Below are positions 27,030-37,000 of a stretch of DNA of 64,000 bases, piece after piece. The notes under the pieces were generated by a model that ran no database searches, was not told where the DNA came from, and saw only the letters and a program-made list of their open reading frames with translations. Made by a program: the position numbers and the translations under genes. Position 1 is the stretch's first letter; each line of letters starts with the position of its first letter. This DNA is from Candidatus Pelagibacter communis (GTDB taxonomy: Bacteria > Pseudomonadota > Alphaproteobacteria > Pelagibacterales > Pelagibacteraceae): the NCBI RefSeq assembly GCF_001179925.1, contig NZ_CVSF01000019.1, positions 1 to 64,000 of the forward strand, in the 5' to 3' direction.

Positions 27030-28901
27030 ATGAAAAAAGATTTATCATATGATGTGGTAGTAATTGGTGGTGGTCATGCAGGATGTGAGGCAGCAGCTGC
27101 ATCAGCTCGACTTGGAATTAACACTGCCCTATTCACTCACAATAAAAATACCATAGGAGAAATGTCATGTAATCCTGCGATTGGTGGTTTAGGTAAAGGT
27201 CATTTGGTAAGAGAAATTGATGCTTTAGATGGGGTTATGGGTGAGGTTGCCGATAAGTCTGGAATACAGTTTAGACTATTAAATAGAAGTAGAGGTCCAG
27301 CAGTGAGAGGACCAAGAACGCAATCTGATAGATCATTATATCGTAAATTTATGCAAGAAAAACTTGTAAACTATTGTAATTTAAGCATTTTTTCTGATCC
27401 TGTAATTAAGTTTATTTTTGATAATAATGAAATAAGTGGATTTTTAACATTAAAAGGTAATAAAGTAAGTTGTAACAAGTTAATACTTACAACTGGCACA
27501 TTTTTAAACGGCTTGATACATATTGGTGATGAAAGAACTCCTGCTGGTAGATTTAATGAAAAGCCAAGCACTGGTTTAAGTGAGCAGTTAGAGAAATATA
27601 ATTTTAAAATAGGTAGACTAAAAACTGGGACACCACCAAGGTTAGACTCTAGAACTATTAATTTTGCAAAACTAGAAAAACAATTTGCAGATGATGATCC
27701 TTATTTTTTTTCTTTTTTAACTAAAAAAAATCTAAACAAACAAGTATCGTGCTCTATGACTTATACGAATGAAAAGGTTCATAAGATTATAGAAAAGAAT
27801 TTATCTAAAAGTGCAATGTACTCTGGTAGCATTCAAGGTGTTGGACCAAGATATTGTCCCTCAATAGAAGATAAGATAGTAAAATTTGCCGATAAGACTA
27901 GACATCAGATATTTTTAGAGCCAGAGGGCTTGAATGATAACACAATCTACCCAAATGGCATATCAACATCTCTACCAGAGGTTGTACAGCATGAAATATT
28001 AAATAATATCAACGGTTTAGAAAATGTTAAAGTGATTAGACCAGGATATGCTATAGAATATGATTACGTAGACCCTAGAGAACTCTTTTTAACATTGGAG
28101 ACTAAGAAAATAAAGAATCTATACCTTGCAGGTCAAATTAATGGAACCACAGGATACGAAGAGGCTGCAGCCCAAGGTCTTATAGCTGGGATTAATGCTG
28201 CCCTCTCACTTAAAAGAATGGAGCCTTTTATACTTGATAGATCAGATGCATATATTGGAGTAATGATTGATGATTTAGTAACTAAGGGTGTCGCTGAGCC
28301 ATATAGAATGTTTACATCTAGAGCTGAATATAGATTAAGTCTTAGATCAGATAATGCTGACTTAAGACTTACTCACAAAGGAATTAATATTGGTTTAATT
28401 TCTAATAACAGAAAAGACATATTTGAGAATAAATTTCAAAAATTGAGCAAAATATCATTGCAGATGTCCAATTTAAATATTTCTCCCTCTAAAGCAGCGA
28501 AATTTGGTATTAAAATTGCTAAAGATGGTGTTTTTAGAACAGCTGAAGAAATATTAACTCAAAAAGATGTTAATATGAGCAAAATCAGAAATATTTGGCC
28601 TGAAATTCTTAATCATGGTGCTGAGATTGATGAACAGATAGAGATTAACTCTCATTACAGAGGTTATTTGAAAAAGCAAAAAGCTGATATTCTTGCTTTT
28701 AAAAGAGATGAGAATCTCACTATCCCAGATAATATTGACTATGATCAATTTTCAGGTCTTTCTAATGAGGTTAAAGCCAAGTTTAAAGAAATAAGACCAA
28801 AAACAATGGGTCAGGCATTAAGAATTGACGGAATTACTCCTGCAGCTGTATATATTTTGTTGTCACATGTAAAAAGAAGGTCTATTAAGCATATAGCTTA
28901 A
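27030..28901 (+). CDS. mnmG: tRNA uridine-5-carboxymethylaminomethyl modification enzyme MnmG
   Basis: 623 residues. FAD-binding [21 protein letters not shown] (9-29), then [33 protein letters not shown] and [10 protein letters not shown], which are GidA signatures. C-terminal helical domain (about 560-623) binds MnmE and tRNA. Partner of MnmE at wobble U34. Its stop overlaps the rsmG start by one base (TAATG). The origin-proximal location is conserved in many bacteria. Confidence 0.98.
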   Translation: MKKDLSYDVVVIGGGHAGCEAAAASARLGINTALFTHNKNTIGEMSCNPAIGGLGKGHLVREIDALDGVMGEVADKSGIQFRLLNRSRGPAVRGPRTQSDRSLYRKFMQEKLVNYCNLSIFSDPVIKFIFDNNEISGFLTLKGNKVSCNKLILTTGTFLNGLIHIGDERTPAGRFNEKPSTGLSEQLEKYNFKIGRLKTGTPPRLDSRTINFAKLEKQFADDDPYFFSFLTKKNLNKQVSCSMTYTNEKVHKIIEKNLSKSAMYSGSIQGVGPRYCPSIEDKIVKFADKTRHQIFLEPEGLNDNTIYPNGISTSLPEVVQHEILNNINGLENVKVIRPGYAIEYDYVDPRELFLTLETKKIKNLYLAGQINGTTGYEEAAAQGLIAGINAALSLKRMEPFILDRSDAYIGVMIDDLVTKGVAEPYRMFTSRAEYRLSLRSDNADLRLTHKGINIGLISNNRKDIFENKFQKLSKISLQMSNLNISPSKAAKFGIKIAKDGVFRTAEEILTQKDVNMSKIRNIWPEILNHGAEIDEQIEINSHYRGYLKKQKADILAFKRDENLTIPDNIDYDQFSGLSNEVKAKFKEIRPKTMGQALRIDGITPAAVYILLSHVKRRSIKHIA

Positions 28902-29551
28902 TGGATAAAGAAATTATAAAATATTACTCTAGACTCAATGGTTTAAATGTTTCACGTGAAACATTTGTAGATTTTGAGAATTTTATATCATTAATAATAG
29001 AAAAAAATAGAGATTTGAATATTATAAGCACTAAAAATTCAGGAATAGAAGAAATTAGACTAAGACACATTATAGATTCAGCACAAATAATTGATTTTGT
29101 TGATTTAAATTATAATACAACCACAGATTTAGGAACTGGAGGTGGAATGCCAGGAATTATTATTGCTATTATGCTAAAAAAAATAAAAAAAAATATGAAA
29201 ATTCACTTATTTGAAAAAAGTTTTCATAAAAGTAATTTTTTAAAGGATGTTTCCAGAAAATTAAATTTGAAAACGGAAATTTTTCAAAAAAATATATTTG
29301 AGATGAAAAATATGGAGACCGGCACAATTATGTCGAGAGCATTTAAGCCTTTGCCGGTAGTTTTAGATTTAGTTTATGAAAATTTTTCAAAGTATAAGAA
29401 CTTGATTTGTTTTATGGGTAAAAACGGGAGAGGTCTGTTTGAAAATGAAAAAAAAAAATGGGATTTAGAATATGAAGAGAAAAAAAGTTTAACTAGTGAG
29501 GACTCATTTATAATTAATATAAAAAAAATAGGAAAAAAAAAAACGAACTAA
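28901..29551 (+). CDS. rsmG: 16S rRNA (guanine527-N7)-methyltransferase RsmG
   Basis: 216 residues. TDLGTGGGMPGIIIAI (about 70-85) is the SAM motif I of GidB/RsmG, preceded by RLRHIIDSAQI and followed by IHLFEKSFHKSNFLKDV. Methylates G527 of 16S rRNA. Residues NVSRETF at 16-22 are encoded by a perfect parS palindrome, so this stretch serves both as protein and as ParB site. Next gene parA starts 10 bp downstream. Confidence 0.95.
   Translation: MDKEIIKYYSRLNGLNVSRETFVDFENFISLIIEKNRDLNIISTKNSGIEEIRLRHIIDSAQIIDFVDLNYNTTTDLGTGGGMPGIIIAIMLKKIKKNMKIHLFEKSFHKSNFLKDVSRKLNLKTEIFQKNIFEMKNMETGTIMSRAFKPLPVVLDLVYENFSKYKNLICFMGKNGRGLFENEKKKWDLEYEEKKSLTSEDSFIINIKKIGKKKTN
28945..28966. promoter_or_regulatory. 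parS centromere site (ParB/Spo0J binding), inside rsmG
   Basis: The 16-mer TGTTTCACGTGAAACA at 28948-28963 is the canonical bacterial parS. The palindrome extends perfectly to 22 bp (28945-28966) with flanking AAA/TTT. It lies 614 bp before parA and about 7.2 kb from the proposed origin. It is in the coding frame of rsmG. I saw no second perfect copy in the window by eye. Confidence 0.95.
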
Positions 29552-29561
29552 CAAAGGTATT

Positions 29562-30356
29562 GTGCAAATTATTTCTGTAATAAATCAAAAGGGTGGGGTT
29601 GGCAAAACAACAACCGTAATTAATCTTGCTGCGGGTTTGTCTCAACAGAATAAAAAAATTTTAGTTATAGATCTAGACCCTCAAGGAAATGCTACAACTG
29701 GTTTGGGATTATCTAATATGGAAAATTCAAGTGATACTATTTATGGAGTATTGAATGGTACAAAAGATATTATTGAAATTATAAAAAAAACTAAATTTAA
29801 AAATTTAGATATTATTACGTCAAATGTAGATTTGTCTGGATTAGAAGTAGAAACAGCAGATGATAGTGATAGAGCATTTATATTAAAGCGTAAATTATCC
29901 GCTTATTTAAATGATTCTAGAGAATTTTATGATTATATACTTATTGATTGCCCTCCATCATTAAGTTTATTAACGGTCATGGCTCTTGTTTGTTCAAATT
30001 CACTTTTGGTACCTCTTCAGGCCGAATTTTTTGCTTTAGAGGGTCTTACCCAGTTGATGAAAACTATTGAACGTATAAAAGTGAGTCTAAATCCTAGCTT
30101 AAAGATTAGAGGAATATTATTAACTATGTATGATAAAAGAAACAAACTTTCATCTCAAGTTGAAAAAGAAGCAAGAGATTATTTTAAGGAAAAGGTTTAT
30201 TCAACTGTAATTCCAAGAAATGTTAGATTATCAGAAGCTCCATCACACGGTATGCCCGTTTTAATATATGATAAATCTTGTCCAGGCAGTAAATCTTATT
30301 TTAATTTTACAGATGAATTTATTAGCCAAGAGACATCCATTGGGAGTGCTGCTTAA
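29562..30356 (+). CDS. parA: chromosome partitioning ATPase ParA
   Basis: 264 residues. Starts with GTG at 29562; no ATG fits and a weak AAAGG lies a few bases upstream. The deviant Walker A is INQKGGVGKTTTVINLAAGL (7-26) with both lysines. LVIDLDPQGNATTGLG is Walker A-prime, and YILIDCPPSLSLLT is Walker B. Binds DNA as an ATP dimer and moves ParB-parS complexes. Its stop overlaps the parB ATG by one base. Confidence 0.97.
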   Translation: MQIISVINQKGGVGKTTTVINLAAGLSQQNKKILVIDLDPQGNATTGLGLSNMENSSDTIYGVLNGTKDIIEIIKKTKFKNLDIITSNVDLSGLEVETADDSDRAFILKRKLSAYLNDSREFYDYILIDCPPSLSLLTVMALVCSNSLLVPLQAEFFALEGLTQLMKTIERIKVSLNPSLKIRGILLTMYDKRNKLSSQVEKEARDYFKEKVYSTVIPRNVRLSEAPSHGMPVLIYDKSCPGSKSYFNFTDEFISQETSIGSAA

Positions 30357-31204
30357 TGGATTCTAATAAAATAAAAAAAGGTTTAGGCAGAGGCCTTTCC
30401 TCTTTAATCGGTGAGTCAAAGACTGAAATTCAAAAAAATCAATTATCAATTAGTGATTTAGTTCCCAATAAATATCAACCAAGAAAGATTTTTGATGAAT
30501 CTAATTTAGATGAATTAGCCAAATCTATTGCAGAAAGAGGTATGATACAACCAATCGTCGTGAGAGTATCGAACGATAATAAATCAAAATATGAAATAAT
30601 AGCAGGCGAAAGAAGATGGTTAGCTGCACAAAAAGCTGGTCTTCATAATGTTCCAGTTGTGATTACCGAGGCAGATGATTTAAAATCTTTAGAATTTGCT
30701 ATCGTTGAAAATGTTCAAAGACACGATCTAAATCCTCTCGAAGAAGCACAAGGTTATAAACGGCTGATCGATGAATTTTCTTATGATCAAGAAAAAGTGT
30801 CAAAATTTATTGGTAAAAGTAGAAGTTATATAGCAAATTCTTTAAGACTTCTTACGTTGCCGGACGATGTTATAAAATTAATTGAGTTACAAAAATTAAC
30901 GGCTGGACATGCAAAAATTTTAGTTGGTCTTGACAATGCAAATTTTGTTGCAAATAAAATAATAGAAAAGAAACTTTCTGTGAGACAAACAGAAAATTAT
31001 GTAAAAATTTTTAAAAGTAAAAAACATAAAATTAATAATCAAAAAGATGCAAACATTAAAGATTTAGAAAAACTTATCTCTGAAAAAATCGGCTTAAATG
31101 TAATCATTAAAAACAATAAGAGAAATCAAGGAACAATAACATTCTCTTATAAGGAAATAGATCAATTAAATAAAATAATCGAAATTATTAAAACTAATTA
31201 TTAG
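30356..31204 (+). CDS. parB: chromosome partitioning protein ParB (CTPase)
   Basis: 282 residues. The N-terminal KKGLGRGLSSLIGE (5-18) is the ParA-stimulating motif. IIAGERRWLAAQKAGLHNVP (about 81-100; GERR box) and VENVQRHDLNPLEEAQGY (about 117-134; ENVQR box) form the CTP-binding fold. A helix-turn-helix follows (VSKFIGKSRSYIANSLRLL) and the C-terminal dimer domain runs about 235-282. Binds the parS inside rsmG. Ends 4 bp from the convergent holA stop. Confidence 0.97.
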   Translation: MDSNKIKKGLGRGLSSLIGESKTEIQKNQLSISDLVPNKYQPRKIFDESNLDELAKSIAERGMIQPIVVRVSNDNKSKYEIIAGERRWLAAQKAGLHNVPVVITEADDLKSLEFAIVENVQRHDLNPLEEAQGYKRLIDEFSYDQEKVSKFIGKSRSYIANSLRLLTLPDDVIKLIELQKLTAGHAKILVGLDNANFVANKIIEKKLSVRQTENYVKIFKSKKHKINNQKDANIKDLEKLISEKIGLNVIIKNNKRNQGTITFSYKEIDQLNKIIEIIKTNY

Positions 31205-31208
31205 TTTG

Positions 31209-32189
31209 TCATAAGTTCTCGTATATAAAATTATTTATGATTTGATTTGATATTTGTGAGTGTTTTTTTACTAATAATTCTATTTTATTTATTTGACCTA
31301 TCATTTTTTTTATCTGATCTAAAGATAATGTATTAAGCTGTTTTTTTATGATCTCTTTGTCTTTCCAAAAAATTTGAGGTTTAAAAGATGATATAACAAG
31401 ATTTAAGTTTTTATTATCTTCTAACCCAGTAGACAATTTCTTTAATCTCTTTAGTTTATTTAAAAATGTTCTTATTAAAATAATATTATCTTCTGAAGAT
31501 TGATTATTCTCATTAAGAATATTTATTGTTTGTTTTTTATTTTTTGCCAAACATTGATCTACTAATTCTGAAAAGTTGTAATTTTCTGATAAATTTGTAA
31601 GTTTTAAGATCTCATCTAATTCAATAGTTTTTTTTTGTTTGCTGAAATTTTCGATTTTGTGTAATTCATTTTTTAAATTGATCCTATTACCTTTTGACCT
31701 TTCAATAATGTAGTTTAATGATTGAGGTGATATATTTATTTTTTTAGATCTTAAAAAATTTTGTGCTAAAAACATTAGAGATTGAAATGTATCTTCGTAA
31801 AATGGAACACAAAATACATTATTATCTTTCTCAAAAAAATTTCTTAACTTCGATCTTTTTTCTAGAATATTTGATTTAATTATAATTTTAGTCCCTGTAA
31901 TTTTTTTTAAAACTAAATCTTTAATAATTTCTAAAATTTTATCAGATCCACGATTTATAATTATTAATTTTTCTTCATCAAAAAATGATTTAGTATATAG
32001 ACTTTCTATAAAACTATTCAAATTTGAAATAATCTCATTTTCATCATAAGAAAAAATATTTTTTACAAATTTAGGTTTTAAAATATTATCTATCGTTTCT
32101 TCAATCAAACCAGAATTTACTCCATATAGTAAATAGAAGTTTATTTTATCATTTAAATTTTTCGAAAGATCTGGGAGTTTTACAATCAT
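31209..32189 (-). CDS. holA: DNA polymerase III delta subunit
   Basis: 326 residues, a clamp-loader subunit. Family features are the opening NFYLLYGVNSGLIEETIDNI (a degenerate AAA+ domain without Walker A), SFFDEEKLIIINRGSDKILE, and RSKGNRINLKNELHKIENFS. The C-terminal collar helix region is about 215-326. It opens the beta clamp during loading. Divergent in sequence, but the lptE-holA pairing after leuS is conserved in Proteobacteria and supports it. Overlaps lptE by 4 bp. Confidence 0.88.
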   Translation of the reverse strand: MIVKLPDLSKNLNDKINFYLLYGVNSGLIEETIDNILKPKFVKNIFSYDENEIISNLNSFIESLYTKSFFDEEKLIIINRGSDKILEIIKDLVLKKITGTKIIIKSNILEKRSKLRNFFEKDNNVFCVPFYEDTFQSLMFLAQNFLRSKKINISPQSLNYIIERSKGNRINLKNELHKIENFSKQKKTIELDEILKLTNLSENYNFSELVDQCLAKNKKQTINILNENNQSSEDNIILIRTFLNKLKRLKKLSTGLEDNKNLNLVISSFKPQIFWKDKEIIKKQLNTLSLDQIKKMIGQINKIELLVKKHSQISNQIINNFIYENL

Positions 32190-32644
32190 GATAAGTTTAA
32201 AAATAAAAGTATTTCTTCAGAAGATTTATTAATCAAATTATTTTTGATTTCATTTTGATATTGTGAAAGTTCAAATTTGTTATTTCTATTATTATAAGAA
32301 AATTCATTTAAAAAATTCTTTGAACTAATAATTTTATCATCTTTTTTAATTATTAATTCTATTTTTAAAATTGATCGATATGTTTCTATTTGTCCCTTTG
32401 AATTTTTAGAAGTCTCTTTTATTTCAAAATTAGTTTTTAATGTTAAGTCATTTTCGCTAAAACTATCTTTCTTTTCTTTTAGACCTACAATTTTGATGAT
32501 TTGTCTATTTATTCTTTTATCTCCAACTATGTTAATATTTTTAAATTCTAAGAATAATTTATCATTTTTAATATAAATAGGTTTATAACCGCAGGATGTG
32601 CTTATGAATAATGTGAATATGACTAAAATATTCGCTATTTTCAT
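32186..32644 (-). CDS. lptE: LPS-assembly lipoprotein LptE
   Basis: 152 residues. Signal peptide with a lipobox: [19 protein letters not shown], with Cys18 as the lipidation site, and the typical LptE opening CGYKPIY. The rest is a small alpha/beta domain. LptE plugs LptD to insert LPS in the outer membrane. Overlaps leuS and holA by 4 bp each; leuS-lptE-holA is a conserved operon. Confidence 0.87.
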   Translation of the reverse strand: MKIANILVIFTLFISTSCGYKPIYIKNDKLFLEFKNINIVGDKRINRQIIKIVGLKEKKDSFSENDLTLKTNFEIKETSKNSKGQIETYRSILKIELIIKKDDKIISSKNFLNEFSYNNRNNKFELSQYQNEIKNNLINKSSEEILLFLNLS

Positions 32645-35181
32645 TTTATTATATAATTTAGTATTTTATTTGGCACAAAAACTTTTTTTACAACATCTTT
32701 ATTCTTTATGAAATTTTGAATTTTATCATTATTTTTTATGATTGTTAAAATTTCTTTTTCATTTGCATCTTTTTTTATTTGAATAATTTCTCTTTTTTTA
32801 CCATTTATTTGGATAACTATATTTACTTTTTCCTCATCTAAAAGTTTTTTATCATATTTTGGCCAATCAATATTTTCTTTAAAACCTAAATCAACTAAAC
32901 ATTCATTAGCAAAATGAGGTATTACTGGAGAAAAGCAGACAAGAATTTTTTTATAGTTTTCCTCAAGGTTATTTAAATTTTTATTTTTTTTTATAAAATC
33001 AATTAAAAAATTATATGATTCATACATATTAGCAATAATCACGTTATAATTAAATTTCTCTAGATTAATTGTGATTTTTGATATGATTTGATTTGTAAAT
33101 TTATCAATTTCATTGTTTTGTTTTTCTTTATTTTCGTTAGAAATTTTAATTTTTATTTCTTTATGTAAAGACCAAAGTTTTTGAATAAATTTGTATGAAG
33201 ATATCATGCCTTGTTCAGACCATTGAACATCTTTTTCAGGTGGACTATCAGATAAAATAAATAACCTAACAGAGTCAGCTCCATAATTTTTAATTATAAA
33301 TTCAGGATCAATTACATTTTTTTTAGATTTTGACATTGATTCCGATGGTCCTACTTTTACTGGTTTGTCTAGTTTACCTTTCACAAAAAATTGATTATCT
33401 ATTTTTTCTATTTCATCTGGGCTTAACCAATTATTTTTTTCATCTTTATACGTTTCATGACAAACCATACCCTGTGTAAATAAACTTTGAAATGGTTCAG
33501 TAATATTGAAGTTATTGTTTTCATAATTTATTGCTCTCATAAAAAACCTTGAATAAAGTAGATGTAATATTGCATGTTCTACACCACCAATGTACTGATC
33601 AACAGGCATCCAATAATCAATGTCCTCCTTTTTAAAGCCATGATTATTCTCGTTTGGAGAGCAAAATCTTAGATAATACCACGACGAACAAACGAAAGTA
33701 TCCAATGTGTCTGTTTCTCTGATTAATTTTTTTCCATCAATAATAACTTCTTTCCAATTTTTCTGGCTATCCAAGGGATTACCTTTAACTTTAAGGTTAA
33801 TCTTTTCAGGAAGTTTTACAGGTAACATTGATTTTGGAATTGCATGTACTTGCCCTTTATCATCGTATGCTACAGGTATTGGACATCCCCAATATCTTTG
33901 ACGAGATACACCCCAATCTTTTAATCTAAAATTAATTTTCTTTTTACCCAGATTTTTTTCTTCTAAAACCTTGATTGTTTCAATAACAGAATTTGTTGGT
34001 GCTTCATAACCATTTAAAAATTTTGAATTTATAATAATTCCCGGTCCAGCATATGCTTCATTTGAAACCTTAAAATTTTCATCTTTATCATAAGGTCTAA
34101 CAACGGTTTTGATTTGTAATTTATATTTTTTAGCAAAATCAAAATCTCGTTGATCATGCCCTGGGCATCCAAAAACAGCTCCAAATCCATAATCCATTAA
34201 AACAAAATTAGCAAAGTAAACAGGTACTTTTTGTGAAGTATCCAGAGGATTTATTGCCTCAAGATTAGTTTTGAAACCAATTTTATCTCCTACTGCAATA
34301 GCTTCTTCTGTTGTTCCTGTTTTCGAGCACTCTTCTTTAAATTTTAAGAATTCTTTATTGTCTTTAAAATAATTGGATATTGGATGATCAACAGATACAG
34401 CTAAAAATGAAAAGCCAAACAAAGTATCCGGTCTAGTAGTAAAACACTTAATATTATCTACAGGCAGATCACCCTTTACTTTGAATTCTATTTCACATCC
34501 AAAAGATTTTCCAATCCAGTTTTTTTGCATAGTTTTTACTTTGTTTGGCCATTTGTCCAGTTTATCGAGACCATCCAATAGTTCTTGAGAAAATTTGGAA
34601 ATGTTAAAAAACCACTGATTTAATTTTTTTCTTTCTACTACAGCTCCAGAACGCCAACCTTTACCATCAATTACCTGTTCATTAGCTAAAACTGTTTGAT
34701 CTACTGGATCCCAATTCACATAATTTTCTTTTCTATAAACTAATTTTTTCTCAAGTAGTTCTAAAAAAAAAGTTTGTTGATGTTTATAATATTCTTCTGA
34801 GCAAGTTGAAATTTCTCTGTCCCAATCAATTGAAAGACCTAGTTTTTTAAGTTGATTTTTCATTGTGTTAATATTTGTATTTGTCCAGACTTTTGGATCT
34901 AAATTATTATCTCTAGCAGCATTTTCTGCTGGCATGCCAAAAGCGTCCCATCCCATAGGATGTAAGACATTAAAACCAAGGAGTCCTTTATATCTAGCTA
35001 GTACATCACCAATGGTATAATTTCTGACATGACCCATATGAATTTTCCCTGACGGATAAGGAAACATTTCTAGGCAATAAAATTTCTTTTTTTTTTTATT
35101 TATAACTGTTTTAAAGGATTTATTATCTTCCCAATATTTTTGCCATTTTTTTTCAATATCTTGAAAATTGTATCTACTCAT
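32641..35181 (-). CDS. leuS: leucyl-tRNA synthetase
   Basis: 846 residues, class I synthetase. The HIGH-type motif is [19 protein letters not shown] (about 41-59). The CP1 editing domain lies about 220-420 ([14 protein letters not shown] with the editing site threonines). The KMSKS-type motif is [13 protein letters not shown] near 612-624, where Ser-Met replaces the usual Lys-Met. Charges tRNA-Leu. First gene of leuS-lptE-holA; 51 bp separates it from the DUF3576 gene. Confidence 0.97.
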   Translation of the reverse strand: MSRYNFQDIEKKWQKYWEDNKSFKTVINKKKKKFYCLEMFPYPSGKIHMGHVRNYTIGDVLARYKGLLGFNVLHPMGWDAFGMPAENAARDNNLDPKVWTNTNINTMKNQLKKLGLSIDWDREISTCSEEYYKHQQTFFLELLEKKLVYRKENYVNWDPVDQTVLANEQVIDGKGWRSGAVVERKKLNQWFFNISKFSQELLDGLDKLDKWPNKVKTMQKNWIGKSFGCEIEFKVKGDLPVDNIKCFTTRPDTLFGFSFLAVSVDHPISNYFKDNKEFLKFKEECSKTGTTEEAIAVGDKIGFKTNLEAINPLDTSQKVPVYFANFVLMDYGFGAVFGCPGHDQRDFDFAKKYKLQIKTVVRPYDKDENFKVSNEAYAGPGIIINSKFLNGYEAPTNSVIETIKVLEEKNLGKKKINFRLKDWGVSRQRYWGCPIPVAYDDKGQVHAIPKSMLPVKLPEKINLKVKGNPLDSQKNWKEVIIDGKKLIRETDTLDTFVCSSWYYLRFCSPNENNHGFKKEDIDYWMPVDQYIGGVEHAILHLLYSRFFMRAINYENNNFNITEPFQSLFTQGMVCHETYKDEKNNWLSPDEIEKIDNQFFVKGKLDKPVKVGPSESMSKSKKNVIDPEFIIKNYGADSVRLFILSDSPPEKDVQWSEQGMISSYKFIQKLWSLHKEIKIKISNENKEKQNNEIDKFTNQIISKITINLEKFNYNVIIANMYESYNFLIDFIKKNKNLNNLEENYKKILVCFSPVIPHFANECLVDLGFKENIDWPKYDKKLLDEEKVNIVIQINGKKREIIQIKKDANEKEILTIIKNNDKIQNFIKNKDVVKKVFVPNKILNYIIK

Positions 35182-35232
35182 TAAAATTATGAATTAAAAT
35201 TAATTTAATTTTTGAATTTTCTGCAATTTTAC

Positions 35233-35766
35233 CTACTCCGAATTTTTTTTCTTTTTAGCAAGATCCTCTTTTTCATATAGTGCAGCCATCTTTAAAATTT
35301 TTTTTGAAATTTCATTTTCTACAGCTTTACTCTTTATCTCAGAAATTTTACATTTATTATTTGTATTACATTTTTTTTCGTGAAGAGTAATTTTAAGTGC
35401 ATCTGACCTAATTTCGTTTGATAAGAATTTTATAGTAATTTTGTAAAATTCATTTAAGTTTTGATTGTCACTAGATATCCAATCTGTAATTATAATTCCT
35501 CCAGAATAATTTGCATTTAAAAGTGGTGCAAATTCCAAAACATCCAAACTCGCTCTCCATATGGGATTAGAGCTAGCAAACTGAAAATTAGTACTTCTTT
35601 TTCCAATATTTGACAGTTTAAACCCTCTACCTTCTTCAAGATTTTTCTTAACTCTTTCCTCTGGATTAGGTGAAACTTTTCTTGCATCAGTAGGTCTATA
35701 TATTCCGCAGCTAGTTATTAAAAAAATGCAGAATAACAAAATTAGTTTTTTAAGATTTGAGATCAT
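35233..35766 (-). CDS. DUF3576 lipoprotein
   Basis: 177 residues. Lipobox near residues 17-20 (LFCIFLITSCGIYRPTDA, Cys20), so a periplasm-facing lipoprotein. The body segment NPIWRASLDVLEFAPLLNAN and GGIIITDWISSDNQNLNEFY match the DUF3576 family of Alphaproteobacteria, usually sited next to leuS. Function unknown; an outer-membrane assembly role is a guess from its place upstream of leuS-lptE. Divergent from the porin gene with a 193 bp gap. Confidence 0.85.
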   Translation of the reverse strand: MISNLKKLILLFCIFLITSCGIYRPTDARKVSPNPEERVKKNLEEGRGFKLSNIGKRSTNFQFASSNPIWRASLDVLEFAPLLNANYSGGIIITDWISSDNQNLNEFYKITIKFLSNEIRSDALKITLHEKKCNTNNKCKISEIKSKAVENEISKKILKMAALYEKEDLAKKKKNSE

Positions 35767-35914
35767 ATGATTAATATAAACTGTAATATTGTGAGGTTTA
35801 GCATAAATAGTACATAAAAATAGGCTTTTAATAACTACATTGTTGTAAAAATGTCACAAATCTGAATTTATATTAATTTTATACATCGGAAACATGGATA
35901 AATGGCGAATTTTT

Positions 35915-35952
35915 TATAATTTACAGACATATTTATAAATATAACAAAAGGA
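35915..35952 (+). promoter_or_regulatory. candidate promoter -10 and ribosome binding site for the porin
   Basis: TATAAT at 35915-35920 is a perfect -10 box, giving a start near 35927 and a leader of about 33 nt. The -35 region (about 35891-35898, AACATGGA) is a poor match. A clear Shine-Dalgarno AAAAGGA ends at 35952, 7 nt before the ATG, which is unusual in this window where most genes lack one. It fits strong expression. The rest of the 193 bp gap (35767-35959) shows no gene. Confidence 0.45.
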
Positions 35953-35959
35953 TATATAG

Positions 35960-36943
35960 ATGAATATCAAGAAAATAGGAATGACAGCTCTAGCTGGTTC
36001 ATTAGTAGCAATGGGTGCTAATGCTGCAGAGATGTCAGTAAGTGGTAACGCAAAAGTTACTTACGTTACAAATAGCGGTGGAAGTGATTCCATGAAAGAC
36101 AGCTTAACTGGTAGTCCAATTGGATTCGATCAGTTTTTAGGTTTTAATGGTTCTGCAGATAATGATATTGGAACAATTAGCTTATACACTGGTATGAATA
36201 CAGACACTATGGCTCAGTCTTCTGCTAAATTAACAATAGATATGGGTGACGCTGGTTTAATCGGTTTTGACGGTGGAACAGCATCATACGGTCTTAACGC
36301 TCACAAAGATATGCTACCTAGAGCAGCCGGAGCTGAACAAGCTTGGGACGATACTGCTGGTGATGCATATACATCAGGTGAAGCTACAACTGGAAATATT
36401 GCATATGTAAATTCTTTCGAAGGATTTGATTTACAATTAGTATATGCTAAAAACGGTGGTGGTAACTCTTCAGATGACGGTCAAACAGCCGCTGGTGATG
36501 ATTCAGATAAAACTATCGTAGTTAAAACTAGTTCTTTAATGGACGGTTTAACTGTAGGTGTTGGTCATGGTAAAATTGATGACTCAACTTCAGTAGATAC
36601 TGAAAAACAATCATTAGCATTTGCTAAATATGCAGTTGGTTCAGTTACATTAGGAGCACAAATGGCTGATCACAATAAAGCTGGTGACGATGAGCAAATC
36701 ACAATGTTAGGTATTGCTGTTAACATTAATGAAAACATGTCTTTATCTTACAACCAAAGAGAAGTTAAACTTGGTGACCAAGTAGTATCTGCAACTTCAG
36801 ATCATGAAGATACAGGTATTGCTGCTTCATACACAATGGGTGGTATGACTGTTTCAGCTTTCAAGAACGAAGCTGATAACGTAGGTGGAACTGCTGGTAA
36901 AACTGACCAGAGAACACAAGTTACTTTATCTTTTGCGTTTTAA
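35960..36943 (+). CDS. outer-membrane porin
   Basis: 327 residues. Signal peptide MNIKKIGMTALAGSLVAMG with cleavage after ANA or AANA (about 22). The mature protein is Gly, Asp and Thr rich, strongly acidic, and alternates hydrophobic residues as in a beta barrel. It ends in Phe (VTLSFAF), the outer-membrane assembly signal. Codon use favours GGT, GCT and AAC, and G+C looks above the neighbours, as in highly expressed genes. It has its own promoter, ribosome site and terminator. Solute specificity unknown. Confidence 0.87.
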   Translation: MNIKKIGMTALAGSLVAMGANAAEMSVSGNAKVTYVTNSGGSDSMKDSLTGSPIGFDQFLGFNGSADNDIGTISLYTGMNTDTMAQSSAKLTIDMGDAGLIGFDGGTASYGLNAHKDMLPRAAGAEQAWDDTAGDAYTSGEATTGNIAYVNSFEGFDLQLVYAKNGGGNSSDDGQTAAGDDSDKTIVVKTSSLMDGLTVGVGHGKIDDSTSVDTEKQSLAFAKYAVGSVTLGAQMADHNKAGDDEQITMLGIAVNINENMSLSYNQREVKLGDQVVSATSDHEDTGIAASYTMGGMTVSAFKNEADNVGGTAGKTDQRTQVTLSFAF

Positions 36944-36967
36944 TTAAAAAGATAGTTTAAAAGAATT

Positions 36968-37000
36968 AAAAACCCCCTAATTTTTAGGGGGTTTTTTTTT
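36968..37000 (+). terminator. rho-independent terminator of the porin gene
   Basis: Stem 36968-36980 (AAAAACCCCCTAA) pairs perfectly with 36984-36996 (TTAGGGGGTTTTT) across a 3-nt TTT loop, followed by T to 37000. Five G-C pairs make this the only strong intrinsic terminator I can see. Its last T bases overlap the stop codon of the convergent TPR-sulfotransferase gene, so it could work in both directions. Confidence 0.95.
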
